Below are positions 14,747-24,500 of a stretch of 31,340 nt of DNA, one piece after another; within the stretch, counting starts at the first letter, position 1, and each line of letters starts with the position of its first letter. The translations under genes and the position numbers were made by a program. The notes under the pieces were generated by a model. That model was not told where the DNA came from and ran no database searches. It saw only the letters and a list, made by a program, of their open reading frames with translations. The stretch spans positions 1 to 31,340 of the forward strand of contig JAZNZB010000023.1 of assembly GCA_045594705.1 (NCBI GenBank), in the 5' to 3' direction. The stretch comes from SVQP01 sp045594705 (GTDB taxonomy: Bacteria > Bacillota > Clostridia > Oscillospirales > CAG-272).

Positions 14747-14767
14747 AAATTCCGGAATTCCGGAAAA

Positions 14768-14841
<74 letters not shown>

Positions 14842-14870
14842 ATACGTACGTTTCTCAAAACCGCTCTAAT

Positions 14871-14899
14871 ATGATACCATGCAAAGATAGATTTGTCAA
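14871..14899 (-). promoter_or_regulatory. Promoter of the tRNA Gly-Arg-His operon
   Basis: Minus-strand TTGACA (14899-14894), 17-base spacer, TATCAT (14876-14871), 30 bases before tRNA-Gly. Confidence 0.8.
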
Positions 14900-14988
14900 G
14901 CCCTTTTTCAAAAAAAATCGCAAAAAAAGAGAAAAAAGCAAATCGCAAAAAAAGCCGCGCAAAAATGCCCTTGAATTTGTGAAAAGTC

Positions 14989-15017
14989 TTGATATTGACG
15001 GCGAAAAATGCTATAAT
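14989..15017 (+). promoter_or_regulatory. Promoter of the yqeG operon
   Basis: TTGATA (14989-14994), 17-base spacer, TATAAT (15012-15017), with AAGGAGGGG at 15037-15045 before the start at 15049. Confidence 0.75.
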
Positions 15018-15048
15018 AAGGACATGAATTTTGACTAAGGAGGGGCAT

Positions 15049-15591
15049 ATGGGCTATCTGACCCCCGACAAAATGCTTGCAACCTTTTGTGAGCTGACTC
15101 CAAACGAGCTGCAGCAGCGTGGCATTGACGTGCTGCTTATGGATATAGACAACACGCTCGCACCATACGAGCAACCCGAGCCGGATGAGCGCATCCTTAC
15201 GTGGCTGGAAGGTCTGCAGGCAGCGGGCATCAGGCTTGCGTTTGTCTCCAATAACAATTGGGAGAGAGTCGAGCTGTTCAATCAAAAGATCGGTATACAG
15301 GCGCATGCCAAGAGCGGCAAGCCGTTTGGCAAAAAGCTGCGGCAGGTGATCAGATCCTATGGCTCGGACGTTTCACACGCGGCGATCCTTGGCGACCAGC
15401 TGCTGACCGACGTGTTTGCGGGCAAGCATATCGGAGCGACCGCGTTTTTAGTGCCGCCCATCAAAGACAAGACGACGGCCTTCTGGCGCATCAAGCGCGC
15501 GCTTGAGCGGCCGATCATCAAAAAATACGTGAAAAATCATCCCGAGCAGGCAGCATGCGCTGCGTTCTGGTTGAGAAAGGACAAAAAATGA
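15049..15591 (+). CDS. yqeG: YqeG-family HAD phosphatase
   Basis: 180 aa, the family's normal size, from the ATG at 15049 behind AAGGAGG. HAD motif I is LLMDIDNTLAPY with Asp32 and Asp34, motif II is FVSNN, and motif III/IV comprises SGKPFGKKL and AILGDQLLTD. This is the subclass IIIA YqeG/mitochondrial PGP-like group; the relatives in mitochondria and plastids dephosphorylate phosphatidylglycerophosphate, while the bacterial role is not settled. The stop codon overlaps the next start (ATGA), so it is translationally coupled to the TIM-barrel gene. Confidence 0.9.
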   Translation: MGYLTPDKMLATFCELTPNELQQRGIDVLLMDIDNTLAPYEQPEPDERILTWLEGLQAAGIRLAFVSNNNWERVELFNQKIGIQAHAKSGKPFGKKLRQVIRSYGSDVSHAAILGDQLLTDVFAGKHIGATAFLVPPIKDKTTAFWRIKRALERPIIKKYVKNHPEQAACAAFWLRKDKK

Positions 15592-16439
15592 GCTTTGCGA
15601 CGTTTGGCCCGGGCGGAAACTGCGATTGGTTTTACGCCGAGGGCAATAAAGCAACCGTGCAAGCACCCGGATGGCTTTCGTCCAAGGGGCTTGATTCTTA
15701 CGAATACGAGGCGGGCAGGGGAGTCAACGCAAGCGAGGCGTCCTTGCGCGCCGTTGGCGAGAAGGCCAAGCAGTACGGCATTCATATGTCGTTGCACGCG
15801 CCCTATTTCATCTCTCTTTCGGGCACCGAGGAGGCAACCCGACTCAAGAGCATTGATTACATTACCAAATCCCTTTGGGCAGCAGAGCTGCTGGGGGCGA
15901 AAACCATCGTCATCCACAGCGGCAGCGCGGGCAAGATCAGCCGCGAGCATGCTATGTCTCTTTCCAAGGACACGCTTGCCAAGGTGGCAGAGGCTGTGGG
16001 CGACACAGAGATCAAACTGGGCATTGAGACTATGGGAAAGGTCAATCAGCTGGGTACGCTGGACGAGGTCATCGAGCAATGCAAGGTGGATAAGAAATTC
16101 GTGCCCGTGGTGGATTTCGGACACCTGAACGCGCGCGTGTGCGGAAACGCTTTTCCCGACGTGGACGCCTATCGCGAGGTATTTGACCGCATCGGCACGC
16201 AGCTTGGCGACGAGGTGGCAAAATACATGCATTGCCATTTTTCCAAGATCGAATTTACGGGCGCGGGCGAGAAGAGACACGTGACCTTTGAGGACACGGT
16301 GTACGGTCCTCGCTTTGAGCCGCTGATCGAGGCCATCATCCGCGAGGGTGTTTGCCCCAACATCATCTGCGAATCGGACGGTACCATGACCGCCGATGCG
16401 CTTGCCATGAAGAATTATTATAACGAATTGCGAGGATAG
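15588..16439 (+). CDS. Endonuclease IV-like / sugar isomerase-type TIM barrel (AP endonuclease family 2)
   Basis: 283 aa from the ATG at 15588, overlapping the yqeG stop by four bases, with GAAAGG upstream. The zinc-site residues of endonuclease IV are nearly all in place: His70 (LHAPYF), His110 (VIHSGS), Glu147 (GIETMG), Asp176 and His179 (VVDFGHLNA), His215 (MHCHF), His231 (KRHVTF) and Glu262 (ICESDG). The Asp of the usual DRH triplet is Lys229 here. Family members either nick DNA at abasic sites or isomerise sugars on the same barrel. The near-complete three-metal set favours the Nfo-like group, but many clostridial homologues are untested. Five bases separate it from the M24 peptidase. 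Confidence 0.82.
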   Translation: MSFATFGPGGNCDWFYAEGNKATVQAPGWLSSKGLDSYEYEAGRGVNASEASLRAVGEKAKQYGIHMSLHAPYFISLSGTEEATRLKSIDYITKSLWAAELLGAKTIVIHSGSAGKISREHAMSLSKDTLAKVAEAVGDTEIKLGIETMGKVNQLGTLDEVIEQCKVDKKFVPVVDFGHLNARVCGNAFPDVDAYREVFDRIGTQLGDEVAKYMHCHFSKIEFTGAGEKRHVTFEDTVYGPRFEPLIEAIIREGVCPNIICESDGTMTADALAMKNYYNELRG

Positions 16440-16443
16440 GATT

Positions 16444-17538
16444 ATGAGCATGAGAACAAAGAGAATTCAGAAGCTGCAGGCTGAAATGGCGAAAAAGGGC
16501 TTTGACGCACTGGTCGTGACCAGCGAGATCAATCAGAGATACCTGACCGGCTTTGCTTATACCGACGGCTACGTGCTGATTACCAAGGACAAGAATTATC
16601 TGCTGACCGACTTCCGCTACATCGAGGCGGCCAAGGCAACCGTGGACGCAGAGCTGTTTGAGATCATCATGCCCAAGGGTGGCATGCTTGACGAAATGGC
16701 GGCAAAGCTGGATGCGTGCGACGCCAAGATCACGGCTGTTGAGGAGGCTACGCTCTCTCTTGCAAGCTATGAGCGACTCAAGGTCAAATTCAAGAATACC
16801 GACCTTGTCCCCGGCGGCTCTGCGCTGATCGATACGCTGCGCCTTTATAAGGATGAGGAAGAGTTTGCCAGCATGGCACGCGCACAGGCCATCACCGACG
16901 CGGCGTTTGAGCATATTCTGACCGTACTGCATCCCGATATGACCGAGATCGAGGTCGCACTTGAGCTGGAGCTCTTTATGCGCAAGATGGGATCCGAGGG
17001 CATTGCGTTTGATACCATTGCAGTTTCGGGCAGCATGTCTGCGCGCCCCCACGGTGAGCCCAGAGCGGTCAAGCTGGAAAAGGGATTTCTGACCATGGAC
17101 TACGGCGCACGCGTGGACGGCTATTGCTCGGATATGACGCGTACGGTGGTGCTTGGCAAGGCAGATGCTGAGATCAAGAAGGTGTACGACACGGTGCTGT
17201 TGGCGCAGACCACTGCCATTGACGCACTCAGGGCGGGTCTTGGCTGCAGAGCGGCAGACAAGATTGCGCGCGATATCATTGACGGCGCAGGCTACGAGGG
17301 CTGCTTTGGCCATAGCCTTGGCCACGGTGTGGGACTTTATATCCATGAAAGCCCCAGACTTTCGTTCGGTGCGGGAGAGAATGACGTGCTCCAGCCCGGT
17401 CACGTAGTCACAGCCGAGCCCGGTATTTATATTGAAGGCAAGTATGGCTGCCGCATTGAGGATATGATCGGCATTTTGCCCGATGGTACGGCACACGACT
17501 TTACGCATAGCCGCAAGGATATGATCGAGCTGTTCTGA
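16444..17538 (+). CDS. M24 metallopeptidase (Xaa-Pro aminopeptidase/dipeptidase type)
   Basis: 364 aa with a creatinase-like N-terminal domain (1-130) and the pita-bread catalytic domain (135-355). All five metal ligands are present: Asp219 (MDYGAR), Asp230 (CSDMTRT), His294 (SLGHGVGL), Glu325 (TAEPGIY) and Glu339 (GCRIEDM, where most homologues have GIRIED). It removes residues N-terminal to proline, or cleaves Xaa-Pro dipeptides, in the cytoplasm. The start is either 16444 or the second ATG at 16450; GAGGATAGG upstream suits both. Third gene of the yqeG operon. Confidence 0.92.
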   Translation: MSMRTKRIQKLQAEMAKKGFDALVVTSEINQRYLTGFAYTDGYVLITKDKNYLLTDFRYIEAAKATVDAELFEIIMPKGGMLDEMAAKLDACDAKITAVEEATLSLASYERLKVKFKNTDLVPGGSALIDTLRLYKDEEEFASMARAQAITDAAFEHILTVLHPDMTEIEVALELELFMRKMGSEGIAFDTIAVSGSMSARPHGEPRAVKLEKGFLTMDYGARVDGYCSDMTRTVVLGKADAEIKKVYDTVLLAQTTAIDALRAGLGCRAADKIARDIIDGAGYEGCFGHSLGHGVGLYIHESPRLSFGAGENDVLQPGHVVTAEPGIYIEGKYGCRIEDMIGILPDGTAHDFTHSRKDMIELF

Positions 17539-17558
17539 TACAAAACAAATGCCCGCCT

Positions 17559-17613
17559 GTCATCCTCGAGCAAGCATTTTTTGCAAGATTCTTCGCTGCG
17601 CTCGAGAATGACG
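17559..17613. repeat. Palindromic GTCATCCT repeat, short copy
   Basis: GTCATCCTCGAGC (17559-17571) is repeated in inverted form as GCTCGAGAATGAC (17600-17612), with one mismatch. It fills the gap between the M24 peptidase and the next Gfo/Idh gene and belongs with the longer copies at 18901 and 27125. It may act as a transcription stop or as a processing hairpin. Confidence 0.65.
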
Positions 17614-17679
17614 GCAAAAAATGCGCCGCGAAGGATCTTGGCGGGCGAAACGCGGCAATTTATGAAAGAAGGAACCATT

Positions 17680-18813
17680 ATGAAAAAAATCAAGGTAGGA
17701 ATAGCCGGCTCTCGCGGCCTTTCGACTGTGATGGGATTGCGCGCGCTGCCCGACGTGGAGATCACCGCGCTTTGCAATCTGGACGAGGCGACGCTTGACG
17801 CACAGGCCAAGGATCTTGGCGTGGAGCATAAGTATCGCGTATTTGAGGATATGCTGGCGTCGGATATCGATGCCGTCATCATCGCAACTCCCATGCAATG
17901 CCACGTGCCGCAGGCCATTGCTGCACTGGAGGCAGGCAAGCATGTGATGTGCGAGGTGACCGCAGGCGTGACCATGGACGAGCTGTGGTGGCTTTGCGAG
18001 GCCGTGGAAAAGAGCGGTAAGATCTACATGATGGCAGAGAACTATATCTATACGCCGCAGGTGCAGCTGGTCAAGGAAATGGTCAAGAAGGGCTTTTTCG
18101 GTGACACATACTATGCAGAGGGCATGTATCTGCACAACATTGACGGACTGTTCAAGTATCCGGACGGCAAGAGCACCTGGCGTTCGTTCTGGCAGTGCGG
18201 TAAGAGAGGCAATTTCTATCCCACGCACAGCGTCGGCCCTGTGATGAACTGGTTCCCGGGCGATCGCATTACCGAGATTACGACGTATTCGCCCGGTGTG
18301 TATAACGAGCTTGGTTTGAGACAGGACAGCGGCACTACCACCATGTGCCGTACCGCGAACGGCAAGCTGCTGAACATCCGCGTGGACTGCACCTCGCCCC
18401 GTCCGCATAACATGACCTATTATCAGCTGCAGGGCACAAAGGGCATTTTCCAGGCGGCATCGCACGGCTTTGGAGATTTGGATAAGGTATCCTTCCTTGG
18501 CGAAAATAATCCGCTTGGCAACATGCAGTGGGAGCCGTTGACCAATTATAACGAGTATTTGCCCGAGAGATATAAAAAGGCCACCGCGGAGCAGAACGCA
18601 GCAGGCCACGGCGGCGGAGATTTCTTTATCGTGGAGGACTTTATCAACGCGATCAGAACGGGCGAACAGCCCGAGATCGACGTGTACAAGGCGTGCGAAT
18701 GGACGGCGGTGGGGCTGCTTTCCGAGTTGTCGGTGACCAACAACGGCCGCACCATGCAAATGCCGCATTTCAGAAAGAATATGCCGCTTGACGAGAAGAA
18801 GATCATTCTTTGA
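17680..18813 (+). CDS. Gfo/Idh/MocA-family protein, GH109-like (second copy)
   Basis: 377 aa from the ATG at 17680 with AAGGAA upstream; an in-frame ATG at 17662 is possible. The Rossmann motif is GIAGSRGLS (8-16). EVTAGVTMDELWWLCEAVEK, MMAENYIY and RGNFYPTHSVGPVMNWF closely follow the GH109 pattern (MMLEN, GNLYPTHGLGP), and HGGGDFF matches its HGGMDF motif. It could be an NAD-dependent glycosidase or a sugar oxidoreductase. It shares only the family and motif set with the copy at 4566. No promoter is obvious, so it is probably read from the yqeG operon through the short palindromic repeat. Confidence 0.85.
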   Translation: MKKIKVGIAGSRGLSTVMGLRALPDVEITALCNLDEATLDAQAKDLGVEHKYRVFEDMLASDIDAVIIATPMQCHVPQAIAALEAGKHVMCEVTAGVTMDELWWLCEAVEKSGKIYMMAENYIYTPQVQLVKEMVKKGFFGDTYYAEGMYLHNIDGLFKYPDGKSTWRSFWQCGKRGNFYPTHSVGPVMNWFPGDRITEITTYSPGVYNELGLRQDSGTTTMCRTANGKLLNIRVDCTSPRPHNMTYYQLQGTKGIFQAASHGFGDLDKVSFLGENNPLGNMQWEPLTNYNEYLPERYKKATAEQNAAGHGGGDFFIVEDFINAIRTGEQPEIDVYKACEWTAVGLLSELSVTNNGRTMQMPHFRKNMPLDEKKIIL

Positions 18814-18828
18814 TAATCTATATGGGAA

Positions 18829-18854
18829 AACACCTCACTTGTGGGGTGTTTTTT
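18829..18854 (+). terminator. Terminator of the yqeG-Gfo/Idh operon
   Basis: AACACCTCA-CTTG-TGGGGTGTT stem followed by TTTT, starting 15 bases after the Gfo/Idh stop codon. Confidence 0.85.
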
Positions 18855-18900
18855 CGTTTCCCTCGAATGGTCATCATGGGCGCGGCGTACCGCCCCCCGA

Positions 18901-19275
18901 GTGTCATCCTGAGCGAGTGGAGGTCGCAAAGCGACCGACCGAGTCGAAGTTTTGCAGAGCGTAGCGAAAGCGAAGCGACGCAAAACCGCAAGCGCGATAG
19001 GCGCGCAGCGGGATCTGCGCAGGTTTCTGACACGCTGCCTGCACAAAGAACATAATGTAGGGAAAGACGTCCTCGACAGTCCACGAAAAAATGCAACAAA
19101 GGCTGAGCAGACGTCTCGTAAACCCATCGCAGATCCCGCCTGCGGCGGGTTTGCTTCGTTTCGTTGCATTGCAACTGCACTCCGCAAAACTTCGACTTCG
19201 CAAAAATCCCAATCAAGATCCTTCGCTGCGCTCGAGGATGACAGATTGGGATTTTTGCTCCGCTCAGGATGACAC
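18901..19275. repeat. Palindromic GTCATCCTGAGCG repeat, long copy
   Basis: A 375-base segment is bounded by GTGTCATCCTGAGCG (18901-18915) and its exact complement (19261-19275). Further words inside are also mirrored: GTCGAAGTTTTGC on the left and GCAAAACTTCGAC-like on the right, plus GCGGGATCTGCG and CGCAGATCCCGC. The inner right part also has a second CGAGGATGACAG end, so two units may be nested. Short open frames here run through the mirrored repeats on both strands and have no ribosome binding sites. I see no gene in the 558 bases from 18814 to 19371. Confidence 0.75.
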
Positions 19276-19371
19276 TCGGGGTGAGCGAAGTGAGGGGCAT
19301 TGATGCCAATCAGGGAGATGCAATGAAATAATTGAGCGCCCCTGCCGCATTGCGGCAGGGGCGTATGCTGT

Positions 19372-19704
19372 TCAGCGATAATATACGTAAAATACGATAA
19401 TGGTTCTTTCCACGCCGCCGTGCTCCAGGTCGGGGGCTGTGATCACCACGCCATCCTTGGATAGCAGCTCCCAGGCCTGCATGTCGTCGATCTTGCAACG
19501 GAAGATGACGTCTGCACTGGCAAATACCAAAAGCTCGTCGTCACGGATATTCAGCCCACCGTTGCGGCCAATCACCTCGTCCACGCCGTTTCGCTTTTCG
19601 GTGACGTATCTGATGTGATGTCCGCACATCTGCTCAGCCATTTCGCGGCGAAACCGCTTGGAATCGGGCTTCTTTGGCTTGAAAATTCTCTTGAAAAGTC
19701 CCAT
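19372..19704 (-). CDS. Small conserved-looking protein of unknown function
   Basis: 110 aa. It begins MGLFKRIFKPKK, a basic amphipathic N-terminus that could touch the membrane or nucleic acid. The remainder is beta-rich (LNIRDDELLVFASADVIFRC, DGVVITAPDLEHGGVERTII). No family is recognised. It starts three bases after the pepF stop codon, so it is co-transcribed and probably translationally coupled with pepF. No clear terminator follows before the repeat region. Confidence 0.75.
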   Translation of the reverse strand: MGLFKRIFKPKKPDSKRFRREMAEQMCGHHIRYVTEKRNGVDEVIGRNGGLNIRDDELLVFASADVIFRCKIDDMQAWELLSKDGVVITAPDLEHGGVERTIIVFYVYYR

Positions 19705-19707
19705 ATC

Positions 19708-21501
19708 TCAGTCGCAAAGCTGGTTCCACTGCGCAATGGTGGCAGCAAAATCGTCGATCGCATTCTTGATGACCTGCGGGTCTCTCATGTCAATGCCCGC
19801 AACCAGAAGGCTATCCAGAGGAGACTTGGAGCCGCCGCACTTGAGGAAATCAAGATACTGACCAATGTACGCCTCGCCCTCGGTCTCGATGCGGTGCACG
19901 ATGCTGGAGGCTGCGGAAATGCAGGTTGCGTACTTGTAAACGTAGAAGTTGGTGTAGAAGTGGGGGATTCTCATCCACTCGTTGGCAATTTCCTTGTCGC
20001 AGACAACGTCGGGGCCAAAGTACTTGCAAACGATGTCGTAATAGGTCTTGCAAAGCAGATCCTTGGTCAGTGTCGCACCGCCCTCGACCATGGCGTGTAC
20101 GTCACGCTCAAACTCTGCAAACATGGTCTGTCTGTAAAGCGTGCCCTTGTAGGTCTCCATGATCTGATTGAGAATGGCCAGCTTTTCTTCTTTGCTGTCG
20201 CTCTCGCGCAGCTTGCGGTGGCAGAAGAGCAGCTCGTTGACCGTGGATGCCACCTCTGCTACGAAAATGGTGTAGTTGGAGTTCTGGGGCTCGTTGTATT
20301 TGCGGGAGAAGTAGGAGTGCATGGAGTGGCCTGCCTCGTGCGCAAAGGTGGAAACGTTGTCAAGCGTGCCCACAAAGTTGAGCAGCATGTAAGGCTGGGT
20401 ATCATAGCAGCCCGAGCTGTATGCACCGCCGCGTTTGCCGCGAGAGGGGTAAACGTCAACCCAGTTCTGCTCCTTGACGCCCTTTTCCAGCGTGTCGTGG
20501 TACTCGGAGCCAAAGATCTTGACCGTCTCCAGTACCTCCTCGGTTGCTTCCTCGAAGGTGTATTCCTTCTCGCATTCCGAGATCAGAGGCGTGTAGATAT
20601 CATAAAGGTGCAGCTTGGAAAGACCCAGCGACTTCTTTTTGATCGCGTAGTAATCGAACAGCACGTTCAGATTTTCGTTTACGGTATTGATCAGGTTGTT
20701 GTAGATCTCGGGAGTGACCTCGTCACGGAACACCGATGCGGTCAGGCTGTCCGCATAGCCTCTGACGCGTGCCATGGTGGTTCTTTCCTTGACGTATGCG
20801 TTGTAAAGCGTTGCAAAGGTGTTGCCGTACTGGGTGTAGGTCTTGTACAGTGTGGTGAATGCGGCGCGGCGCACGCGTCTCTCACCCGACATCAGCTTAG
20901 TCACATAGGTAGCGTCGTTGAGCTGAACCATTTTGCCGTTCTCGTCCCGGATCTTGCCGAACTGCAAATCAGCATTTGCAAAGATTGCGCGCGCGTTTGC
21001 GGCACCGCCCATGCCGCTTGCCATATCGGCCATCAGCTTTTCACATTCGTCCGAAAGGGTGTGAGGCTTTTCACGCTGTGCAAGCCAGATGTCACGGGAG
21101 AAGGCACGCAGCTCGGGGCATTCCTCCATCCATGCGTCAACGGTCTTGCTGTCCAGACGGAGCAGAGCGGGGGTAACGAAGAAGGAGGCAGAGCCCAGCT
21201 TATTAAAGAGGTTGCGCATTTTGCCCATCATTGCCTGATAGTGGTTGTCAGTGGTATCGGCGTCAGCGGAGAGGTGTGCATACATGTACAGCTTTTCCAC
21301 CACTCTGAGCATATTGGTCAGATCGGTGAACATGGCAAGCAGCCCCTGTGCGCTCTCGCTCATGGTAGAGGCGTGAGCGGGGAATGCGGCAACCATGTCA
21401 GCGGCCTTTTGATAATCGGTGTCAAAATCCTGCTCGGTGGCATAGATGTTGGTCATATCCCATTTGTATTTTGCAGGAATGTCAGCTCTTACGTTGGTCA
21501 T
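19708..21501 (-). CDS. pepF: Oligoendopeptidase F (M3B zinc peptidase)
   Basis: 597 aa, the full family length. AAGGAG precedes the ATG at 21501. The zinc site is HEAGH at 388-392 (His388, Glu389, His392), with the third ligand Glu416 in FVAEVAST. The PepF N-terminal signature WDMTNIYATEQDFD is at 14-27 and the substrate-binding FYTNFYVYKYA lies near the C-terminus. It cuts peptides of roughly 7-17 residues in the cytoplasm and serves peptide recycling. It lies 21 bases downstream of the large FtsX permease, which suggests one transcript with the ABC system. Confidence 0.95.
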   Translation of the reverse strand: MTNVRADIPAKYKWDMTNIYATEQDFDTDYQKAADMVAAFPAHASTMSESAQGLLAMFTDLTNMLRVVEKLYMYAHLSADADTTDNHYQAMMGKMRNLFNKLGSASFFVTPALLRLDSKTVDAWMEECPELRAFSRDIWLAQREKPHTLSDECEKLMADMASGMGGAANARAIFANADLQFGKIRDENGKMVQLNDATYVTKLMSGERRVRRAAFTTLYKTYTQYGNTFATLYNAYVKERTTMARVRGYADSLTASVFRDEVTPEIYNNLINTVNENLNVLFDYYAIKKKSLGLSKLHLYDIYTPLISECEKEYTFEEATEEVLETVKIFGSEYHDTLEKGVKEQNWVDVYPSRGKRGGAYSSGCYDTQPYMLLNFVGTLDNVSTFAHEAGHSMHSYFSRKYNEPQNSNYTIFVAEVASTVNELLFCHRKLRESDSKEEKLAILNQIMETYKGTLYRQTMFAEFERDVHAMVEGGATLTKDLLCKTYYDIVCKYFGPDVVCDKEIANEWMRIPHFYTNFYVYKYATCISAASSIVHRIETEGEAYIGQYLDFLKCGGSKSPLDSLLVAGIDMRDPQVIKNAIDDFAATIAQWNQLCD

Positions 21502-21522
21502 AAGTGTATCTCCTTATTAAAA

Positions 21523-24500
21523 TTATTCTACGGATTTCAAGGATTCTGCCATGTCGATGTGATCAATGCGTCTGCGAAGAGCAAGGCCGACTAAGAAGGC
21601 AAACAGCACGGTCAGCGCAAAGGCGTACAGGTAGCTTGGCCATGCGACCGTGACCGGGAAGGTAATAGATTCCAATAAGATCTTGGACATGACAAAGCGG
21701 TGCAAAAGCACGCCTGCGGGCATGCCGAGCAGTGCGCCGATGACAGAGAGCACGTAATTCTCGGTCATAACGTATCTGCGGGTTTCGCCGCGGTAAAGGC
21801 CGATGACGCGCAAAGTGGCGATCTCGCGCGTGCGCTCGGTGATATTGATGTTGGTCAGATTGAACAGTACGATATAAGCAAGTGCACCTGCGCAGACGAT
21901 GATGGTAATCACCACGTAATTCATGCTCTGCATCATATTGGTGATCATATCTCTGGCTGCTGCATTTTCTTCCACATACGCCACTGCTTCATCGTTTCTC
22001 AGGGATGCCGCCGTGGTATCGAGCGGTGCGCCCTCGGGCGCGCGCAGCAGTGCAGTGCGGATCTCGGGGGATTTGCCGGTGGCATCCAGGTAAGTCCGGG
22101 GGAGAATATAGGCAACGTTGCCGATATAGTTGTCCGTGATGCCGCTGACTGTGACCTCGATCTCACCGTCATCGCTGCCAAGCGTCAGCTTGTCTCCTTC
22201 CTTGACGCGGAGCAGCTCGGCAAGGCGGGTGTTGATCACAACCTGTCCCGCCTCGGGGAAGGCAACGGCCTGTCCGTTGTGTGACAGATTGATATATGTG
22301 TCCGGGATATCGGATACGTGCAGAGTCATTTTATGACTGCCGTGCTCGCTTGTGGCGTCCTGCTCGGATTGGTGCATGGTCATCATGTCAGCGATCTTGT
22401 CTGCATTTCGCTCGGCAAAGGCAGAGAGCGTGTCGGCATCCTGCGGATCGGTAAAGGTGATTTCGTAATGGTAGCGGTAGATCTCGTCAAACTGAAGCTT
22501 GGCCAGGGGCTTGATCGAATCCGAAAGGCCAAAGCCGCAGACCAACAGTGCGGTACTGCCTCCTATGCCTAAGATCATGACCAAAAGACGCTTTTTGTAT
22601 CTCCAGATGTTGCGCAGGGCAACCTTTGTCAAAAAGGGAAGAGGCTTCCACAAAAACGGGATGCGCTCAAAGAATACGCGCTTGCCCGAGGCAGTGACGC
22701 GCGGACGCATGAGCTGTGCGGGTGTTTGTGCAGTAGAGGAAACGACGCTGAGCACTGCCGTTCCCATACAGCAAACAAGAGCGACCAGTACACAAGCTGC
22801 CATTAGAATGGGGTTGAATACGTATACGAGCCTGTCGGTGAAATCGTACATGAGCATATAGGCAAACCAAAGCACGCGCGGCATGGCGAACGTGCCTATA
22901 AAGAAGCCCGCAACAGAGCCGATCAGTGAGGCGGAGCCCGCATAGATCAGGTATTTGGCCAAAAGGGAGCGGCGTCCGTAGCCCATTGCCTTGAGCGTAC
23001 CCAGCGAGATGCGCTCGTCCAGTGCCATACGTGTCATGACAGTGGAGCAGACCAGGGCTGCTACCAGCACAAAGAAGATCGGGAAGACCACGACTACGCC
23101 GGAGACGATGGTAGAGTCGGTCTCCATGCTCACATAGCCCACGTTTTGCTCACGTGTCAGCACAAAGGTCTGCGGATTTCTCAGTGCGTCCATATCATCC
23201 GGCAGCCTGAGCTGCTCAAGTGCATCCTTCAGTTCTTGCTCAGCCTTGGTAAATTCGCGCTTCGCCTGGATTCTGTTGACTGAAAGCTGCTTTTCCGCAA
23301 TGGTCAGATCGGTCTGGGCATCGGTCAGATTAAGCTTTTGCATGGTGATCAGACCCTTGGAGGCAATATCCAGATTGTCAAAGGTCTTTTGCGCCGTGTC
23401 GCGGATGTCCTGCGCCTTGGTGCGCAGGTCGTGGTACACGCTCATGACCGCAATCATCTCGGCGTATTCGTTTATGATCTGCTGCTGCTTGATCTCCACA
23501 CGCACAAGCAGCGGGGGGTATTCGGTGTTATCGGGCTCTTGCTCGATCAGCTTAAGCAGGTTGACTCGTGCCTCCTCCAGTTGAGCCAGAGCGTCGGTTA
23601 CCTCTAAATACTTGTCATAATCCACGGTGTTTGCAATCTCGTCCGCACGGGCCATCAGCCGGTCTGCCTCCGCCATGGAGATGTTGAAATCCACGGTGGC
23701 CTTCTCAAGCGCGATCTCCACCTTTTTCTCGGTCTCGGCAAGCTCGATCCTGCCAAGCTCCAGCTGCTCGTAGCCGTCTGCAATCTGCTGCTCTGCGTCG
23801 GCAAATTGCTGCTCTGCGTCGGCCTTGGCGCGGTCCAGATCAACCAAGCCCTGCTCGTATGCCGCAACACCCTTGGAAATCTCGGCGTGTATCTGCTCGG
23901 TCAGGAGAATGCCGCGGTCGCGCGCAAGCACTTGCAGTGTGCTTTTGACTTGATCCTTGAGTGCGTTGATCTCCTGCTTGTATTCCTCGGAGTAAATATA
24001 CGCATCGGTATTGACGTCCAGATGCACGGCTGTGAAATAATCCACGCTAAAGCCGTCGCGCGGGATATAGCAGAAGGATGTGATCGTTCCGCCGCCCAGT
24101 GAGGTGCTGCCGCGCTGATAGTTGAGATATTCCACAGAGTGCGCCAGACCGACGATGGTGTATTCCTCAAATGCAAAGGTCTCGGGATCCGGGTCGCACA
24201 GGCGGATCTTCTTGCCAATGTCATCCTCTGTATAACGGTTTGTATCAACCAGACACTCGTTTGCTTCCTTTGGCATGCGTCCCGCAACCAGCTCCGGCTT
24301 GCAGATAGACTTGGGAATGCTCATAAAGTGCAAAATCTGCTCGGCCTCGGAGCCGCCTTGGCAGATCGCATCCTTGGTGATCACACCCTCTGCGCGGGCA
24401 ATGCCGTCCAGATCCCGAAGTGCTTGGACGTCATCCTCGGAAAGACCCAACGTGGTAGATACTGAGAAGTCGTACAGATTATATTCGGTTATGTAGCTGT

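Noticed and set aside
18810..19309. Several overlapping 60-160 codon frames on both strands
   Set aside because: They run through the palindromic repeat, mirror each other and lack ribosome binding sites; none resembles a protein.
19615..21594. 659-codon open frame on the plus strand opposite pepF
   Set aside because: PepF is certain from HEAGH and full-length similarity. The opposite frame stays open because of codon bias and gives a Val/Gly/His-rich sequence with no motif.
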